This document shows, piece after piece, positions 19,744 to 27,981 of a stretch of DNA of 64,000 nucleotides (positions are counted from its first letter, which is position 1; each line of letters opens with the position of its first letter). The translations under genes were made by a program, and so were the position numbers. This stretch comes from Allobosea sp. OK403. GTDB taxonomy: Bacteria > Pseudomonadota > Alphaproteobacteria > Rhizobiales > Beijerinckiaceae. The notes beneath the pieces are model-generated. The model was not told the DNA's origin. It searched no databases and saw only the letters and a program-made list of their open reading frames with translations. The stretch lies in the NCBI RefSeq assembly GCF_900113835.1, contig NZ_FOQV01000011.1, forward strand, positions 114,012-178,011, in the 5' to 3' direction.

Positions 19744-20652
19744 TTGCCCGCCCGCATCGTCGAGCGTTCTGCCCGACAGACCCTCTGGTATGGATCGTCA
19801 CCCATGCAGACCCTGGAGCGCGTGCTGCATCACGCCATGCGGCACTTGCCGATTGGGTTCGTCTCGAATCTCGGCGCCCGCCTGGCCTGGCTCAAGATCC
19901 GCTTCATCGACCCGGATGTCGCCCGCAAGGCCCGCGCCAATATCCGGCAGCATTTTCCGGCCATGCCCGAGGCGGACGTCGAGGCGCTGGTCTGGCGCTT
20001 CGTCGACAATGTCGGGCGATTGATGGCCGAGTTCTCCATCGTCCATCGTTTGACCTCCGCCAGGCGGATGGAGCTCGTCGGTATCGAGGCCCCCCGCGCC
20101 AATCTCGGCAAGATCCCGACCATCGCGCTGTGCCTGCATCTCGGCAATTGGGAGGTGATGGCGGCGGCGATGCAGAAGATCGGCGTTTCGATCGCCTCGA
20201 TCTCCGAGGTTCCGGAGAATGCGGCCCATCGCGACATCGCCGATGCGACGCGCAGCGGCCTCAATGTCAAGGTGCTTTCCCCCGACCGGATTGGTGCGCT
20301 GCAGGCGCTGTCCATCCTGAAGGGTAACGGCGTCCTCGCCATCTTCCCGGACGAAAAGCGCGGCGGCACGATGATGGCGCCGCTGTTCGGGCGCCCGCCT
20401 CACATCAAGGGCAATCTTGCGCTGGTGGCCAAGCTCGCCCGGCGCACCGGCGCACAGCTCGTCGTGGTCTATTGCGAGCGCTTGGAGGGCGTCCGCTTCC
20501 GGCTGCATTTCGAGGAACCGTTTTTCATGGATCCCGATGGCGATGATGCGCTCGCCGATGTCGCCTTCATCAACAGCCGGATCGAGCCGATCATCCTGCG
20601 CCATCTCGCGCAATGGTATTACCTCGACGATTCGTTCGGGCCGATCGCGTAG
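19744..20652 (+). CDS. LpxL/HtrB-like lysophospholipid acyltransferase
   Basis: 302 residues if TTG 19744 is the start, 282 if ATG 19804; neither has a strong ribosome site. The family transfers an acyl group from ACP to lipid A precursors or related lipids at the inner membrane. The catalytic HX4(D/E) motif is HLGNWE (His 132 in the long form), followed by the conserved DEKRGGTMMAPLFGRPPHI region that corresponds to the substrate-binding block, and EPFFMDPDGDD near the C-terminus. An ACP and ketosynthase pair follow about 700 bp downstream, suggesting a specialised acyl donor. The substrate is not determinable here. Confidence 0.87.
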   Translation: MPARIVERSARQTLWYGSSPMQTLERVLHHAMRHLPIGFVSNLGARLAWLKIRFIDPDVARKARANIRQHFPAMPEADVEALVWRFVDNVGRLMAEFSIVHRLTSARRMELVGIEAPRANLGKIPTIALCLHLGNWEVMAAAMQKIGVSIASISEVPENAAHRDIADATRSGLNVKVLSPDRIGALQALSILKGNGVLAIFPDEKRGGTMMAPLFGRPPHIKGNLALVAKLARRTGAQLVVVYCERLEGVRFRLHFEEPFFMDPDGDDALADVAFINSRIEPIILRHLAQWYYLDDSFGPIA

Positions 20653-20706
20653 AGACTGTTTGACTCTGACGGCCTTCAGCGTTGAGCGACGGCGTTGTTC
20701 TTTGCC

Positions 20707-21115
20707 GTCATGGTCGGGCTTGTCCCGCTGCTGTCCGGTTCGCCGCGAGCGCTCGATCGAAAAGCTCCGTTCGTCGCAGGCTTTCCAGTGGGCGGTGACG
20801 AATGAGACAGGCGCGGGGAACCCCTCTCCCGGATGGGAGAGGGGCAGGGGTGAGGGCAGGCCAGACAACCAGATCGCGCAAGCGGCTCCGCATCGTCTCC
20901 TGCGCCTTCAGGATGAAGCCGGGCTGCGGCGTGGTCGCGCCCTCAACAATCAGCGGCGGGCCCTCATCCCTGCCCTTCTCCCACCCGGGAGAAGGGTTCC
21001 CCGCGCCCTTCATCCGGCATTTCGCTTCATCTCGCCCATGAGGGGAGAGCCGTGCATAATCCGCTCACGGGCCAAAACCCCAACCGGACAGCCTCGGGTC
21101 AAGCCCGACCATGAC
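20707..21115. repeat. Compound palindromic extragenic repeat II, copy 1
   Basis: A ~410 bp unit bounded by GTCATGGTCGGGCTTGTCCC and its inverse ending CGACCATGAC. It contains two GGGGAACCC-type arms in opposite orientation around a middle segment with AGACAACCAGATCGCGCAAG. An inverted, collinear copy lies at 53538-53943. It occupies the region between the acyltransferase and the ACP gene (20653-21355); apparent frames inside are repeat artefacts. Confidence 0.85.
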
Positions 21116-21355
21116 ACGTTTCGGACCCCGAAGCTTCGCTTCGCCCAGGATGACGGCGCATAAAAGGTCAAAACAGAGCCGTCGAAATCATTGGCTTCAT
21201 TGCGGAGAAGCATCACAGGATGAGGGCTGGTGTGTCCCAGGCCTGATCACATACGCCGCACCGGTTGCGCGTTGAACCGATAAACGGTTTACGGCCCCGG
21301 CGGACTCAAGCAAATGTGCGACTAAGCTGTTTCGGATGGGGAAAGCACTAAGACC

Positions 21356-21655
21356 ATGACAAGTGAGGTGCCAGCGGTCACGGTCGATGTCCTCATCGAG
21401 ATGCTCAAGCAGGTCATTGCGGAGAACGCATCGCGCGGCCGGGGCAAGCTTGCGCCCGTTGCCTGGGGGCCCGAGACCCTGCTCGAGGATACCGGCTTCA
21501 ACTCCTATGATTTCGTCGAGATCATCTTCAAGCTCGAAGACCATTTCAACATCGAGATCGACTACAACGCCAACAACAACATCAACGATGTGAAGACGAT
21601 CGGCGAGCTTTGCGACGAAGTCGGCAAGCTCGTGGCCAAAAAGCGGGCGGCATGA
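21356..21655 (+). CDS. Acyl carrier protein, NodF-like
   Basis: 99 residues. The phosphopantetheine-attachment Ser is in TGFNSYDFVEIIFKLEDHF (Ser about 50), where the usual DSL is NSY. The following IEIDYNANNNINDVKTIGEL resembles the helix-loop region of NodF more than housekeeping AcpP. It would carry acyl chains for the ketosynthase encoded next, whose ATG overlaps this stop (ATGA). The pair probably makes an unusual fatty acyl group for an envelope lipid; given the upstream LpxL-like gene, a lipid A role is plausible inference. Confidence 0.85.
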   Translation: MTSEVPAVTVDVLIEMLKQVIAENASRGRGKLAPVAWGPETLLEDTGFNSYDFVEIIFKLEDHFNIEIDYNANNNINDVKTIGELCDEVGKLVAKKRAA

Positions 21656-22881
21656 AAGCAGGCGGCGGCATGAAAGCAGGCGGGACGACGCGGATCGTCG
21701 TCTCCGGCCTCGGCGTCGTCTCACCTATCGGTTGCGACACTGACAGCTTCTGGCAGGCTCTGCTGGCGGGGCGCGGGAGCGTGGGGGAGGCGTCGGCCTT
21801 GCCGGGCAAGGGCATCCGCGTGGCGGAAGTCGCGGGCGAAGACTTCATGGCGGGGCTGGAACTCCCACGCTCGGCCTGCGACCGCAACGCCCTGTTTGCC
21901 GTCGCGGCGGCGCGCCAGGCGCTTGTTGCCGCCGGGCTGGGAAACGGCCTGCCGCGCCCCGAGCGCGTCGGCGTCATCCTCGGCAACTCCGCCGGCGGGC
22001 AATGCAGCGTCGACGACCAGTATTCGAGGCTCTACCACCTGAACAAGCGCCCGCATCCGATGACCGTGCCCAAGGTCATGGTCAGCTCCTCGGCGAGCTG
22101 GGTTTCGATCATGTCGGGCGCGACCGGCCCCTGCTTCGTGACCTCGAGCGCCTGCGCCTCCGCGAGCCACGCCATCGGCATCGCCATGCAGTTTCTGCGC
22201 GCCGGCCTCGCCGACATCGTCATCGCCGGCGGCACGGAGGCTCCGCTCTCGGCTGGAACCCTGATCGCCTGGGACGCCATGAAGATCATGTCGCGCAGCC
22301 TCTGCCGGCCTTTTGCTGCGGGGCGCGACGGCCTCATGCTGTCCGAAGGCGCAGGCGTCATCGTGCTGGAGACCGAGGCGCATGCACGCAGCCGCGGCCT
22401 TGAGCCCACGGTCGAGGCGGCGGGCTTCGGCTTCAGCGCCGATGCGGGCGACATCGTCGCGCCCAATGCCGACGGCATGGTGCGCGCCATGAGCCTGGCT
22501 CTGACGGACGCCGGGCTGAGCGCGGGCGATCTCGCTTATGTCAACGCCCATGGCACCGGCACCCGCGCCAATGACCGCACGGAGACGCTGGCCCTGAAGC
22601 GCCTCTTCGGCGATCAGCCGCTGCCGCCGGTCTCCTCGACCAAGGGCGTGACCGGCCATGCGCTGGGCGCGGCCGGCGCTTTTGAGGCGATTGCGACGAT
22701 CATGGCGATCGAGAACTCGATGGTTCCGCCAACCGCCAATTTCGACGCTCCCGACCCTGAATGCGACTTCGACTGCCTGCCCAATCAGGGCCGGGCGATG
22801 CCGGTTCCGGCCGCGATGTCGAATTCCTTCGCCTTCGGCGGGATCAATGCCGCGCTGATCTTCAGGTCGATTGGGGCTTGA
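21652..22881 (+). CDS. Beta-ketoacyl-ACP synthase, FabF/NodE-like
   Basis: 409 residues. The Cys-His-His catalytic triad is visible: Cys about 168 in VTSSACASASHA, His about 300 in VNAHGTGT and His about 336 in KGVTGHALGAAGA. The N-terminal sequence TRIVVSGLGVVSPIG and the NSFAFGGINA near the C-terminus are standard for KAS II. The gene starts at ATG 21652 overlapping the ACP stop; an 18-base near-duplication (ATGAAAGCAGGCGG twice) makes a second possible start at 21670. As with NodFE pairs, it likely elongates chains on its partner ACP. Confidence 0.92.
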   Translation: MKAGGGMKAGGTTRIVVSGLGVVSPIGCDTDSFWQALLAGRGSVGEASALPGKGIRVAEVAGEDFMAGLELPRSACDRNALFAVAAARQALVAAGLGNGLPRPERVGVILGNSAGGQCSVDDQYSRLYHLNKRPHPMTVPKVMVSSSASWVSIMSGATGPCFVTSSACASASHAIGIAMQFLRAGLADIVIAGGTEAPLSAGTLIAWDAMKIMSRSLCRPFAAGRDGLMLSEGAGVIVLETEAHARSRGLEPTVEAAGFGFSADAGDIVAPNADGMVRAMSLALTDAGLSAGDLAYVNAHGTGTRANDRTETLALKRLFGDQPLPPVSSTKGVTGHALGAAGAFEAIATIMAIENSMVPPTANFDAPDPECDFDCLPNQGRAMPVPAAMSNSFAFGGINAALIFRSIGA

Positions 22882-22960
22882 GAGCAGGCTGTAATCAGAT
22901 TGCATCACCGGGCGTGTCATCCCCGGGCTGCGCGGCTGTGCCCGGAGTGTCATCCTCGTC

Positions 22961-23053
22961 GTCATGCTCGCCCTTGTGGCGAGCATGCACGTCTTGAACG
23001 CAGGTCTCGACCAGCGAAGACGTGGACAGCCGTGGGACAAGCCCGACCATGAC
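22961..23053. repeat. Extragenic palindrome, GTCATGCTCGCC type
   Basis: Starts GTCATGCTCGCCCTTGTGG, includes GCACGTCTTGAACGCAGG and ends GGGACAAGCCCGACCATGAC. A close relative is at 53472-53545, where it runs into compound repeat II. The ketosynthase-to-23555 interval (674 bp) is entirely such repeat material. Confidence 0.8.
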
Positions 23054-23101
23054 GGGTGAGGTCGACGGGTTTTGAGATCGACTTATGGTCGAGCCTCCGC
23101 C

Positions 23102-23247
23102 GTCATTCCGGGGCGATCCGAAGGATCGAGCCCGGAACCCAGAACCGATGTCACTGTTTGGGAAGGCACGGATCGCCGGCTCGCTTCACGACGACACGCA
23201 TCGGTTCTGGGTTCCGGGCCCATGGCTGCGCCATGTCCCGGAATGAC
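23102..23247. repeat. Extragenic palindrome, GTCATTCCGGG type (long form)
   Basis: Outer arms GTCATTCCGGGGCGATCC and a closing GTCCCGGAATGAC; inner arms GGAACCCAGAACCGATG and CATCGGTTCTGGGTTCC. It could form a cruciform or transcript hairpin about 145 bases long. Shorter relatives are at 29985-30024 and the interrupted one at 63608. Confidence 0.8.
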
Positions 23248-23326
23248 CGCAGAGGATAACCCATCTCTCAGCGCTGAAGGCCGTCTGTATTAGGTCGGGC
23301 TGCAATCCGATCGCATCACAGGGCGT

Positions 23327-23439
23327 GTCATCCCGGACAAGCCGCTTCAGCGGCGCCGATCCGGGATCCATGCCGGAGCGCTGATCGGCAAGGCTCAGGA
23401 ATGGATCCCGGGCCTGCGCTTCGCTCCGCCCGGAATGAC
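23327..23439. repeat. Extragenic palindrome, GTCATCCCGG type
   Basis: Begins GTCATCCCGGACAAGCCGC and closes CTCCGCCCGGAATGAC, with GATCCGGGATCCATGCC and ATGGATCCCGGGCC as inner arms. It is the third palindrome in the 22882-23555 gene-free interval. Confidence 0.75.
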
Positions 23440-23555
23440 TAGGCCGTTTCAACCTCAATGCCGAAACGCTATAGGCGGTATCGACAGGGCGCCAACGGAC
23501 GCTTGAGAGCAGCCAGCGACCTGGCGGGACGGTCGGCTCTCGACCCATAGCGGGC

Positions 23556-23960
23556 TTAGGCTGGCGGCATGCGCCGACCACCGAAGAAAATCTCGCCTAT
23601 CAGGTGTGGGACCGCCCATAATGATATGCCAATAGAGAACGCTTGGGCGGCGGTCCAATCAATGTAATCGTCGCTAATGACGACAAAAATTCCAAATGCG
23701 ATTAGTATTCCTGTTCCTGCTGCTCTCCACGGATAAAGTCCATAAAAAGCCTTGATCTCATCTTGGATACGAATTTCCTTCAATCGAACTTCCGAAAAAT
23801 TTTTCCTGATTAGATAGTAGCAGCCAATCAAAAGGGCGCCAATGACGTAAAGGGTATATGACACCCAGCTGGGAACCAGCATGAACGGCCCCAAAAAGAT
23901 GGGCATTGCAATGAGTTCACTACCTAGTGTCAGAAAGATCTTGGCTGCCCGAATAATCAC
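23556..23960 (-). CDS. Small integral membrane protein, function unknown
   Basis: 134 residues starting at GTG 23960 with GGGGAAG upstream. Four hydrophobic segments are seen (about 5-28, 32-52, 80-98, 104-124), separated by a charged loop (NFSEVRLKEIRIQDEIKAFY). Base composition is clearly lower in GC than the flanking genes, a sign of foreign origin. It lies 86 bp downstream of an ACP-like membrane protein on the same strand, so the two may act together. No family is recognised. Confidence 0.65.
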   Translation of the reverse strand: MIIRAAKIFLTLGSELIAMPIFLGPFMLVPSWVSYTLYVIGALLIGCYYLIRKNFSEVRLKEIRIQDEIKAFYGLYPWRAAGTGILIAFGIFVVISDDYIDWTAAQAFSIGISLWAVPHLIGEIFFGGRRMPPA

Positions 23961-24046
23961 GGCTGCGCTTCCCCAGAATCGTCATTCGCCTCATAGTAGA
24001 AGCTAATTTCGTTGGCATTAACGGAAGCTTCGACCCAAAGTCGCTT

Positions 24047-24739
24047 TTAACGACGCTCTGTGAAGAACCTTGTTCGCGTGCCAATGTCACCATTTCGCTG
24101 CGAGAACGGGGCGACAAGAGCGACAAGTGCACTCCATGCCTCGACCTTACGGACCGAGCCGTTAGCCCTGATGGCCTGGGCAATGCTTAACGCCGATGCC
24201 TCTCGCGCGAGATCACCGATTGTATCGAATTCGCTCCAAGTCCGTCGGCCGTATCGGTATTGGATCGCTAAGGCTGCGGACAGCCCAATCACCCCTGCCA
24301 AAAACAGCTTCGGAACCGATAGGCCCATCACTAGAATCGCGCTTCCCGAAATAATGACGAACCCCGCGAACAAGATACTAGATTTCTGAAGCGACGGGAC
24401 GGGAAGGCGCAAGCCGGTGTGGCTCGTGAGATAGTCACGCCAAGCTCGATGATCGTCCCCGTCGATGACGCTATCTAAGCGGGTGTCTGGTCGAATCTGA
24501 CTTGTCGGTTTCCGAAATCGGATTGCTCGACGAATTGCTCTGAAGGCGGATGCTGTAAGACAAGGCAACTGATCACTGCCGCTGACAGTTGGCACTTTTG
24601 TGCAAACTAGTGCGAATAAATCTCCAACCGTATTGCAGGCTGTCGCTTCGGCATCACTGAGCGTGATGCCGAATGCCTTTTCTACTTCCTCGACGATCGA
24701 GACGGAATCGTCGTCGTCGACCTCCAACGCATCGAGCAT
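24047..24739 (-). CDS. Membrane protein with N-terminal ACP-like domain
   Basis: 230 residues. The N-terminus resembles part of an acyl carrier protein: DDDDSVSIVEEVEKAFGITL, with a Ser in the position of the phosphopantetheine site, then ATACNTVGDLFALV. A middle motif FRKPTSQIRPDTRLDSVI is followed by two hydrophobic helices (about 117-137, 142-160) and a soluble tail with FDTIGDLAREAS. I know of proteobacterial hypothetical proteins with this layout but no assigned function. GC is lower than neighbours. ATG 24737-24739 is the start used; helix 1 of a normal ACP is missing, so it may be noncanonical or unmodified. Confidence 0.7.
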   Translation of the reverse strand: MLDALEVDDDDSVSIVEEVEKAFGITLSDAEATACNTVGDLFALVCTKVPTVSGSDQLPCLTASAFRAIRRAIRFRKPTSQIRPDTRLDSVIDGDDHRAWRDYLTSHTGLRLPVPSLQKSSILFAGFVIISGSAILVMGLSVPKLFLAGVIGLSAALAIQYRYGRRTWSEFDTIGDLAREASALSIAQAIRANGSVRKVEAWSALVALVAPFSQRNGDIGTRTRFFTERR

Positions 24740-24848
24740 TACCGCCGCCTCCCGCCAATTGGATTTAGCACGCAGTGGTTTTTATGTTCAGCACGAAGAG
24801 CGGCCGATTGGTGATCAGGGTTAGCATCTGCTTCCGACCCATTTGCGG

Positions 24849-25052
24849 CTACTCGTCCTCGCCGTCGCGCAGGAGCGCGTCGAGTTGGTCCGGTTTCATC
24901 CGCCTGACCGCTTCTGCGACGCGGTGATCGACGTTGCGGTCGTTTGGATCAAGGCCGCCGGCTCGCGTTTTGCGTCCGGCACGCTGGACGAAAAGCTGAA
25001 CTTCGGCAGCGTTGCGCGCCTTGCGGTCGTCGGACTTTGATCGTTGGGCCAT
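24849..25052 (-). CDS. Small basic/charged protein, function unknown
   Basis: 67 residues from ATG 25052, preceded by AGAGGGA at suitable spacing; a longer frame to 25097 is possible. The sequence is hydrophilic, with AGRKTRAGGLDPNDRNVDHR then VAEAVRRMKPDQLDALL. There is no signal peptide or membrane segment. I do not recognise a family. Confidence 0.55.
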   Translation of the reverse strand: MAQRSKSDDRKARNAAEVQLFVQRAGRKTRAGGLDPNDRNVDHRVAEAVRRMKPDQLDALLRDGEDE

Positions 25053-25156
25053 GCTGCATTCCCTCTGATGTGAGGGACTGTATCCTTCAATCCTCAATGC
25101 CGGCTTGCCACAAACTGAGACACTGGCCGCGCCGGCCCCTTAACGCCCACCGCCCA

Positions 25157-25185
25157 ACAAAAAAGCCGCCCATTCCGGGCGGCTT
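25157..25185 (-). terminator. Rho-independent terminator
   Basis: Read on the minus strand: stem AAGCCGCCC, loop GGAAT, stem GGGCGGCTT, followed by a T run. It lies 25 bp after the stop of the gene ending at 25211 and would terminate it. Confidence 0.8.
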
Positions 25186-25210
25186 CGCTTGGGTGTTTCC
25201 CGGGCGTCGC

Positions 25211-25597
25211 TCAGACGAACTGGCCGAGCCCCGGAATGGCGCCGACGATTGCGCCCATCGTGTCCTCGCCCGCCTTCTCGCGGCCGACCGCGAACATCTC
25301 CTTCGAGACCGACTGGATCTGGCCCATCGAGAGGCCGGCGCCCATCAATTGGCCGCCGAGCGCCATGACGCCGCCGCCACCGCCCATCAGGCCGCCGACC
25401 ATGCCCATCAGCCCGCCCTTGGCGCCGCCTTCGGCATCGGCGAGCTCCTGCGCGCCGGGCAGGGAGGTCATCAGCTGGCCGATCTCGGCCGGCGGGCCTT
25501 CCTTCTGCAGGAAGGCGAGAATGATGCCGAGCGCCTTGCGGGCGAGGCTCTCATCGAGGCCGGAGGCCGCGATGATGCGGGAGATCAGTTCGTCCAT
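25211..25597 (-). CDS. Small Gly/Met-rich protein, DUF2267/DUF2780-like
   Basis: 128 residues from ATG 25597. The N-terminus forms a helical segment (MDELISRIIAASGLDESLAR then ALGIILAFLQKEGPP), the middle is very rich in Gly and Met (KGGLMGMVGGLMGGGGG), and the C-terminus reads IQSVSKEMFAVGREKAGED. This matches small helical stress-type proteins in which DUF2267 or DUF2780 is annotated; I am unsure which. It is followed by a clear terminator, so it is monocistronic. Confidence 0.75.
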   Translation of the reverse strand: MDELISRIIAASGLDESLARKALGIILAFLQKEGPPAEIGQLMTSLPGAQELADAEGGAKGGLMGMVGGLMGGGGGVMALGGQLMGAGLSMGQIQSVSKEMFAVGREKAGEDTMGAIVGAIPGLGQFV

Positions 25598-25753
25598 GGT
25601 CTTGTCCCTGTCCTTGGCGGTACGAAATTTGGGGTGACGTGAAATTCTGGCGGCAAATTCTGTTGGCACGGCGCGGCTGCGCGATAGTTCACATATTAAC
25701 GATCTAATCAAGCGGGCGGGGGCTTCCGTCAGAGCGATCGCATGTGACCCAAC

Positions 25754-25877
25754 AGCCCTCATCCCGAGCAGCGCTTCCGCAGAACTGCGGCTCGAAGGAT
25801 GCTCCAAAAGGCGTTTCCGGAGCAAACTGGAGCATCCTTCGAGACGCCGCATGCCGCGGCTCCTCAGGATGAGGGCT
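25754..25877. repeat. Extragenic palindrome, family C (CTCATCC...GGATGAGGG), copy 1
   Basis: Arms AGCCCTCATCC and GGATGAGGGCT enclose inner arms GAAGGATGCTCC and GGAGCATCCTTC. A second copy with the same inner arms is at 44941-45061. Confidence 0.85.
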
Positions 25878-25973
25878 CAAAAATCCAAATGCGATTCCCC
25901 TGAGGCTTCCGCCGGCTGGCGCGTTTCGCTACACCCTTGCCCTGACTTTTCGATAACACAACAGGCGGACAGC

Positions 25974-27533
25974 ATGGCGAAAGCAGATCTCGTGGTGGAG
26001 GATGGCGCGATCCTGATCGGCAAGAGCTGGAAGGCCGAAAACCTCTTGCTCAAGCTCGCCAACCGCCATGGGCTGGTGACGGGCGCGACCGGCACGGGCA
26101 AGACCGTGACGCTGCAGGTGATGGCGGAAGGCTTTGCCCGCAACGGCGTGCCGGTCTTCGCCGCCGACATCAAGGGCGATCTGTCAGGGATCGCGGCGCC
26201 CGGCAGCTCCCAGCCGGCCTTCGTCAAGCGCGCCGCGGAAATCGGCGTGACATACGAGCCCGACCAGTTCACCACCGTGTTCTGGGACGTTTTCGGCGAG
26301 CAGGGCCACCCCGTCCGCGCCACCATTTCCGAGATGGGCCCGCTCTTGCTGGCGCGGCTGCTCGACCTCAACGACACCCAGGAGGGCGTGCTCAACATCG
26401 CCTTCCGCATCGCCGACGAGCAGAAGCTGCTCCTGCTCGATCTCAAGGATCTGCGCGCGATCCTCTCCTTCATCGCCGAGAATGCCTCCGATCTGACGAC
26501 GAAATACGGCAATGTCACCGCCCAGTCGGTCGGCACGATCCAGCGCCAATTGCTGGTGCTGGAGAACCAGAAGGGCGATCTGTTCTTCGGCGAGCCGGCG
26601 CTCGACATCAACGACCTGATGAAGACCGACCGCGACGGCCGCGGCATCGTCAACATCATGGCGGCCGACAAGCTGATGGCCAACCCCAGGCTCTACGCCA
26701 CCTTCCTGCTCTGGCTGCTCTCAGAACTGTTCGAGCAGCTTCCCGAGGTCGGCGATCTCGATAAGCCCAAGCTGGTCTTCTTCTTCGACGAGGCGCATCT
26801 GCTGTTCAACGGCGCGCCAAAGGCCTTGCTGACGGCGGTCGAGCAGGTGGTCAGGCTGATCCGCTCGAAGGGTGTCGGCGTCTATTTCGTCACCCAGAAC
26901 CCGCTCGATATCCCCGATACGGTGCTGGCCCAGCTCGGCAACCGCGTCCAGCACGCCTTGCGCGCCTTCACCCCGCGCGACCAGAAGGCGGTGCGTGCCG
27001 CGGCCGAAACCTTCCGCCAGAACCCAAAATTCAAGACCGAGGAGGCAATCACCCAGCTTGCCGTCGGCGAGGCGCTGACCTCGACGCTGGAGGGCAAGGG
27101 CACGCCGACCATGGTCGAGCGCACGCTGATCGCCCCGCCCATGGCGCAGGTCGGTCCGTGCAGCGTGCAGGAGCGCCAGCAGGCGATGAACGCCTCGGGC
27201 TTCAAGGGCAAATACGACACCATGATCGACGCCGACTCGGCTTATGAGGAGCTGATGCGGCGCAAGAACCTGCAGCCCGACGGTTCGCCGGTCGAAGCCT
27301 CGACCACGGGTGGCGGCGGCATCATGGACACGATCGGCGGCTGGTTCGGTGGCGGCTCGAACGCGCCGCGTCCCAAGACCGGTCCCGGCAGCCGTGGCGG
27401 CGCCCTGCCGCAGAGCATGACCGAGAAGATCATCACCTCGGCGGCCCGCTCGGCCGCGACCTCGATCGGCCGGCAGGTCGGCACCGCGATCCTGCGCGGG
27501 GTGCTCGGCAGCATGATGGGCGGGAAGCGGTAG
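25974..27533 (+). CDS. HerA-like ATPase, DUF853 family
   Basis: 519 residues. Walker A GATGTGKT is at 37-44 and Walker B LVFFFDEAH has its Asp-Glu at about 272-273. The conserved IRSKGVGVYFVTQNPLDIPD follows, typical of DUF853 proteins (HerA/FtsK superfamily, often annotated as helicase HerA-like C-terminal). The C-terminal quarter is a Gly-rich linker and an Arg/Ala-rich tail. The cellular role is not established. ATG 25974 (MAKADLVVEDGAILIG) is chosen over the upstream frame, which lies in the palindromic repeat. Confidence 0.9.
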   Translation: MAKADLVVEDGAILIGKSWKAENLLLKLANRHGLVTGATGTGKTVTLQVMAEGFARNGVPVFAADIKGDLSGIAAPGSSQPAFVKRAAEIGVTYEPDQFTTVFWDVFGEQGHPVRATISEMGPLLLARLLDLNDTQEGVLNIAFRIADEQKLLLLDLKDLRAILSFIAENASDLTTKYGNVTAQSVGTIQRQLLVLENQKGDLFFGEPALDINDLMKTDRDGRGIVNIMAADKLMANPRLYATFLLWLLSELFEQLPEVGDLDKPKLVFFFDEAHLLFNGAPKALLTAVEQVVRLIRSKGVGVYFVTQNPLDIPDTVLAQLGNRVQHALRAFTPRDQKAVRAAAETFRQNPKFKTEEAITQLAVGEALTSTLEGKGTPTMVERTLIAPPMAQVGPCSVQERQQAMNASGFKGKYDTMIDADSAYEELMRRKNLQPDGSPVEASTTGGGGIMDTIGGWFGGGSNAPRPKTGPGSRGGALPQSMTEKIITSAARSAATSIGRQVGTAILRGVLGSMMGGKR

Positions 27534-27560
27534 GGCGGAGAGAAGCCCGAAGTCCAGCCA

Positions 27561-27806
27561 GCGCGGGGAACCCTCTCCCGTAGGGAGAGGGCAAGGTGAG
27601 GGGTCGGCCGTTTGACGCTTTGGCTGCGACCTCACCGTTGCTCCACCGTCATTGCGAGCGCAGCGAAGCAATCCAGAAGGGCTCGCTCTACGCCCCCTGG
27701 ATTGCTTCGCTACGCTCGCAATGACGGCAAAGTTTCCACCCAACTGGTCCAGGGGCCTACACCTCACCCCTGCCCCTCTCCTTACAGGAGAGGGGTTCCC
27801 CGCGCG
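27561..27806. repeat. Compound palindromic extragenic repeat I, copy 2
   Basis: Same three-part layout as 1725-1969 but inverted: an arm starting GCGCGGGGAACCCTC with flank GTCGGCCGTTTGACGC, a central family A palindrome (27648-27725) and a closing arm with CAGGAGAGGGGTTCCCCGCG. It fills most of the 448 bp between the DUF853 and M20 genes; I see no gene there. Confidence 0.85.
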
Positions 27807-27981
27807 CTGCCTGTAGAGGTCCAGGAGTGGCTCCCCAGGATGAGTGCTGCGGCAGTTACCAGCGGTTGCGGAGCAGGGGCGTCATGTTCACTAGGTGGCT
27901 GACGCAGCCCTCAAGCCTTGTCATGATGGCGCGACCTGAATCGGCTCTCGGATGACGAGGGCCCCAGACCAGTTGAGCGCC

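Noticed and set aside
20653..21355. Several apparent genes between the acyltransferase and the ACP
   Set aside because: All lie in compound repeat II and reappear, inverted, near 53.5-53.9 kb.
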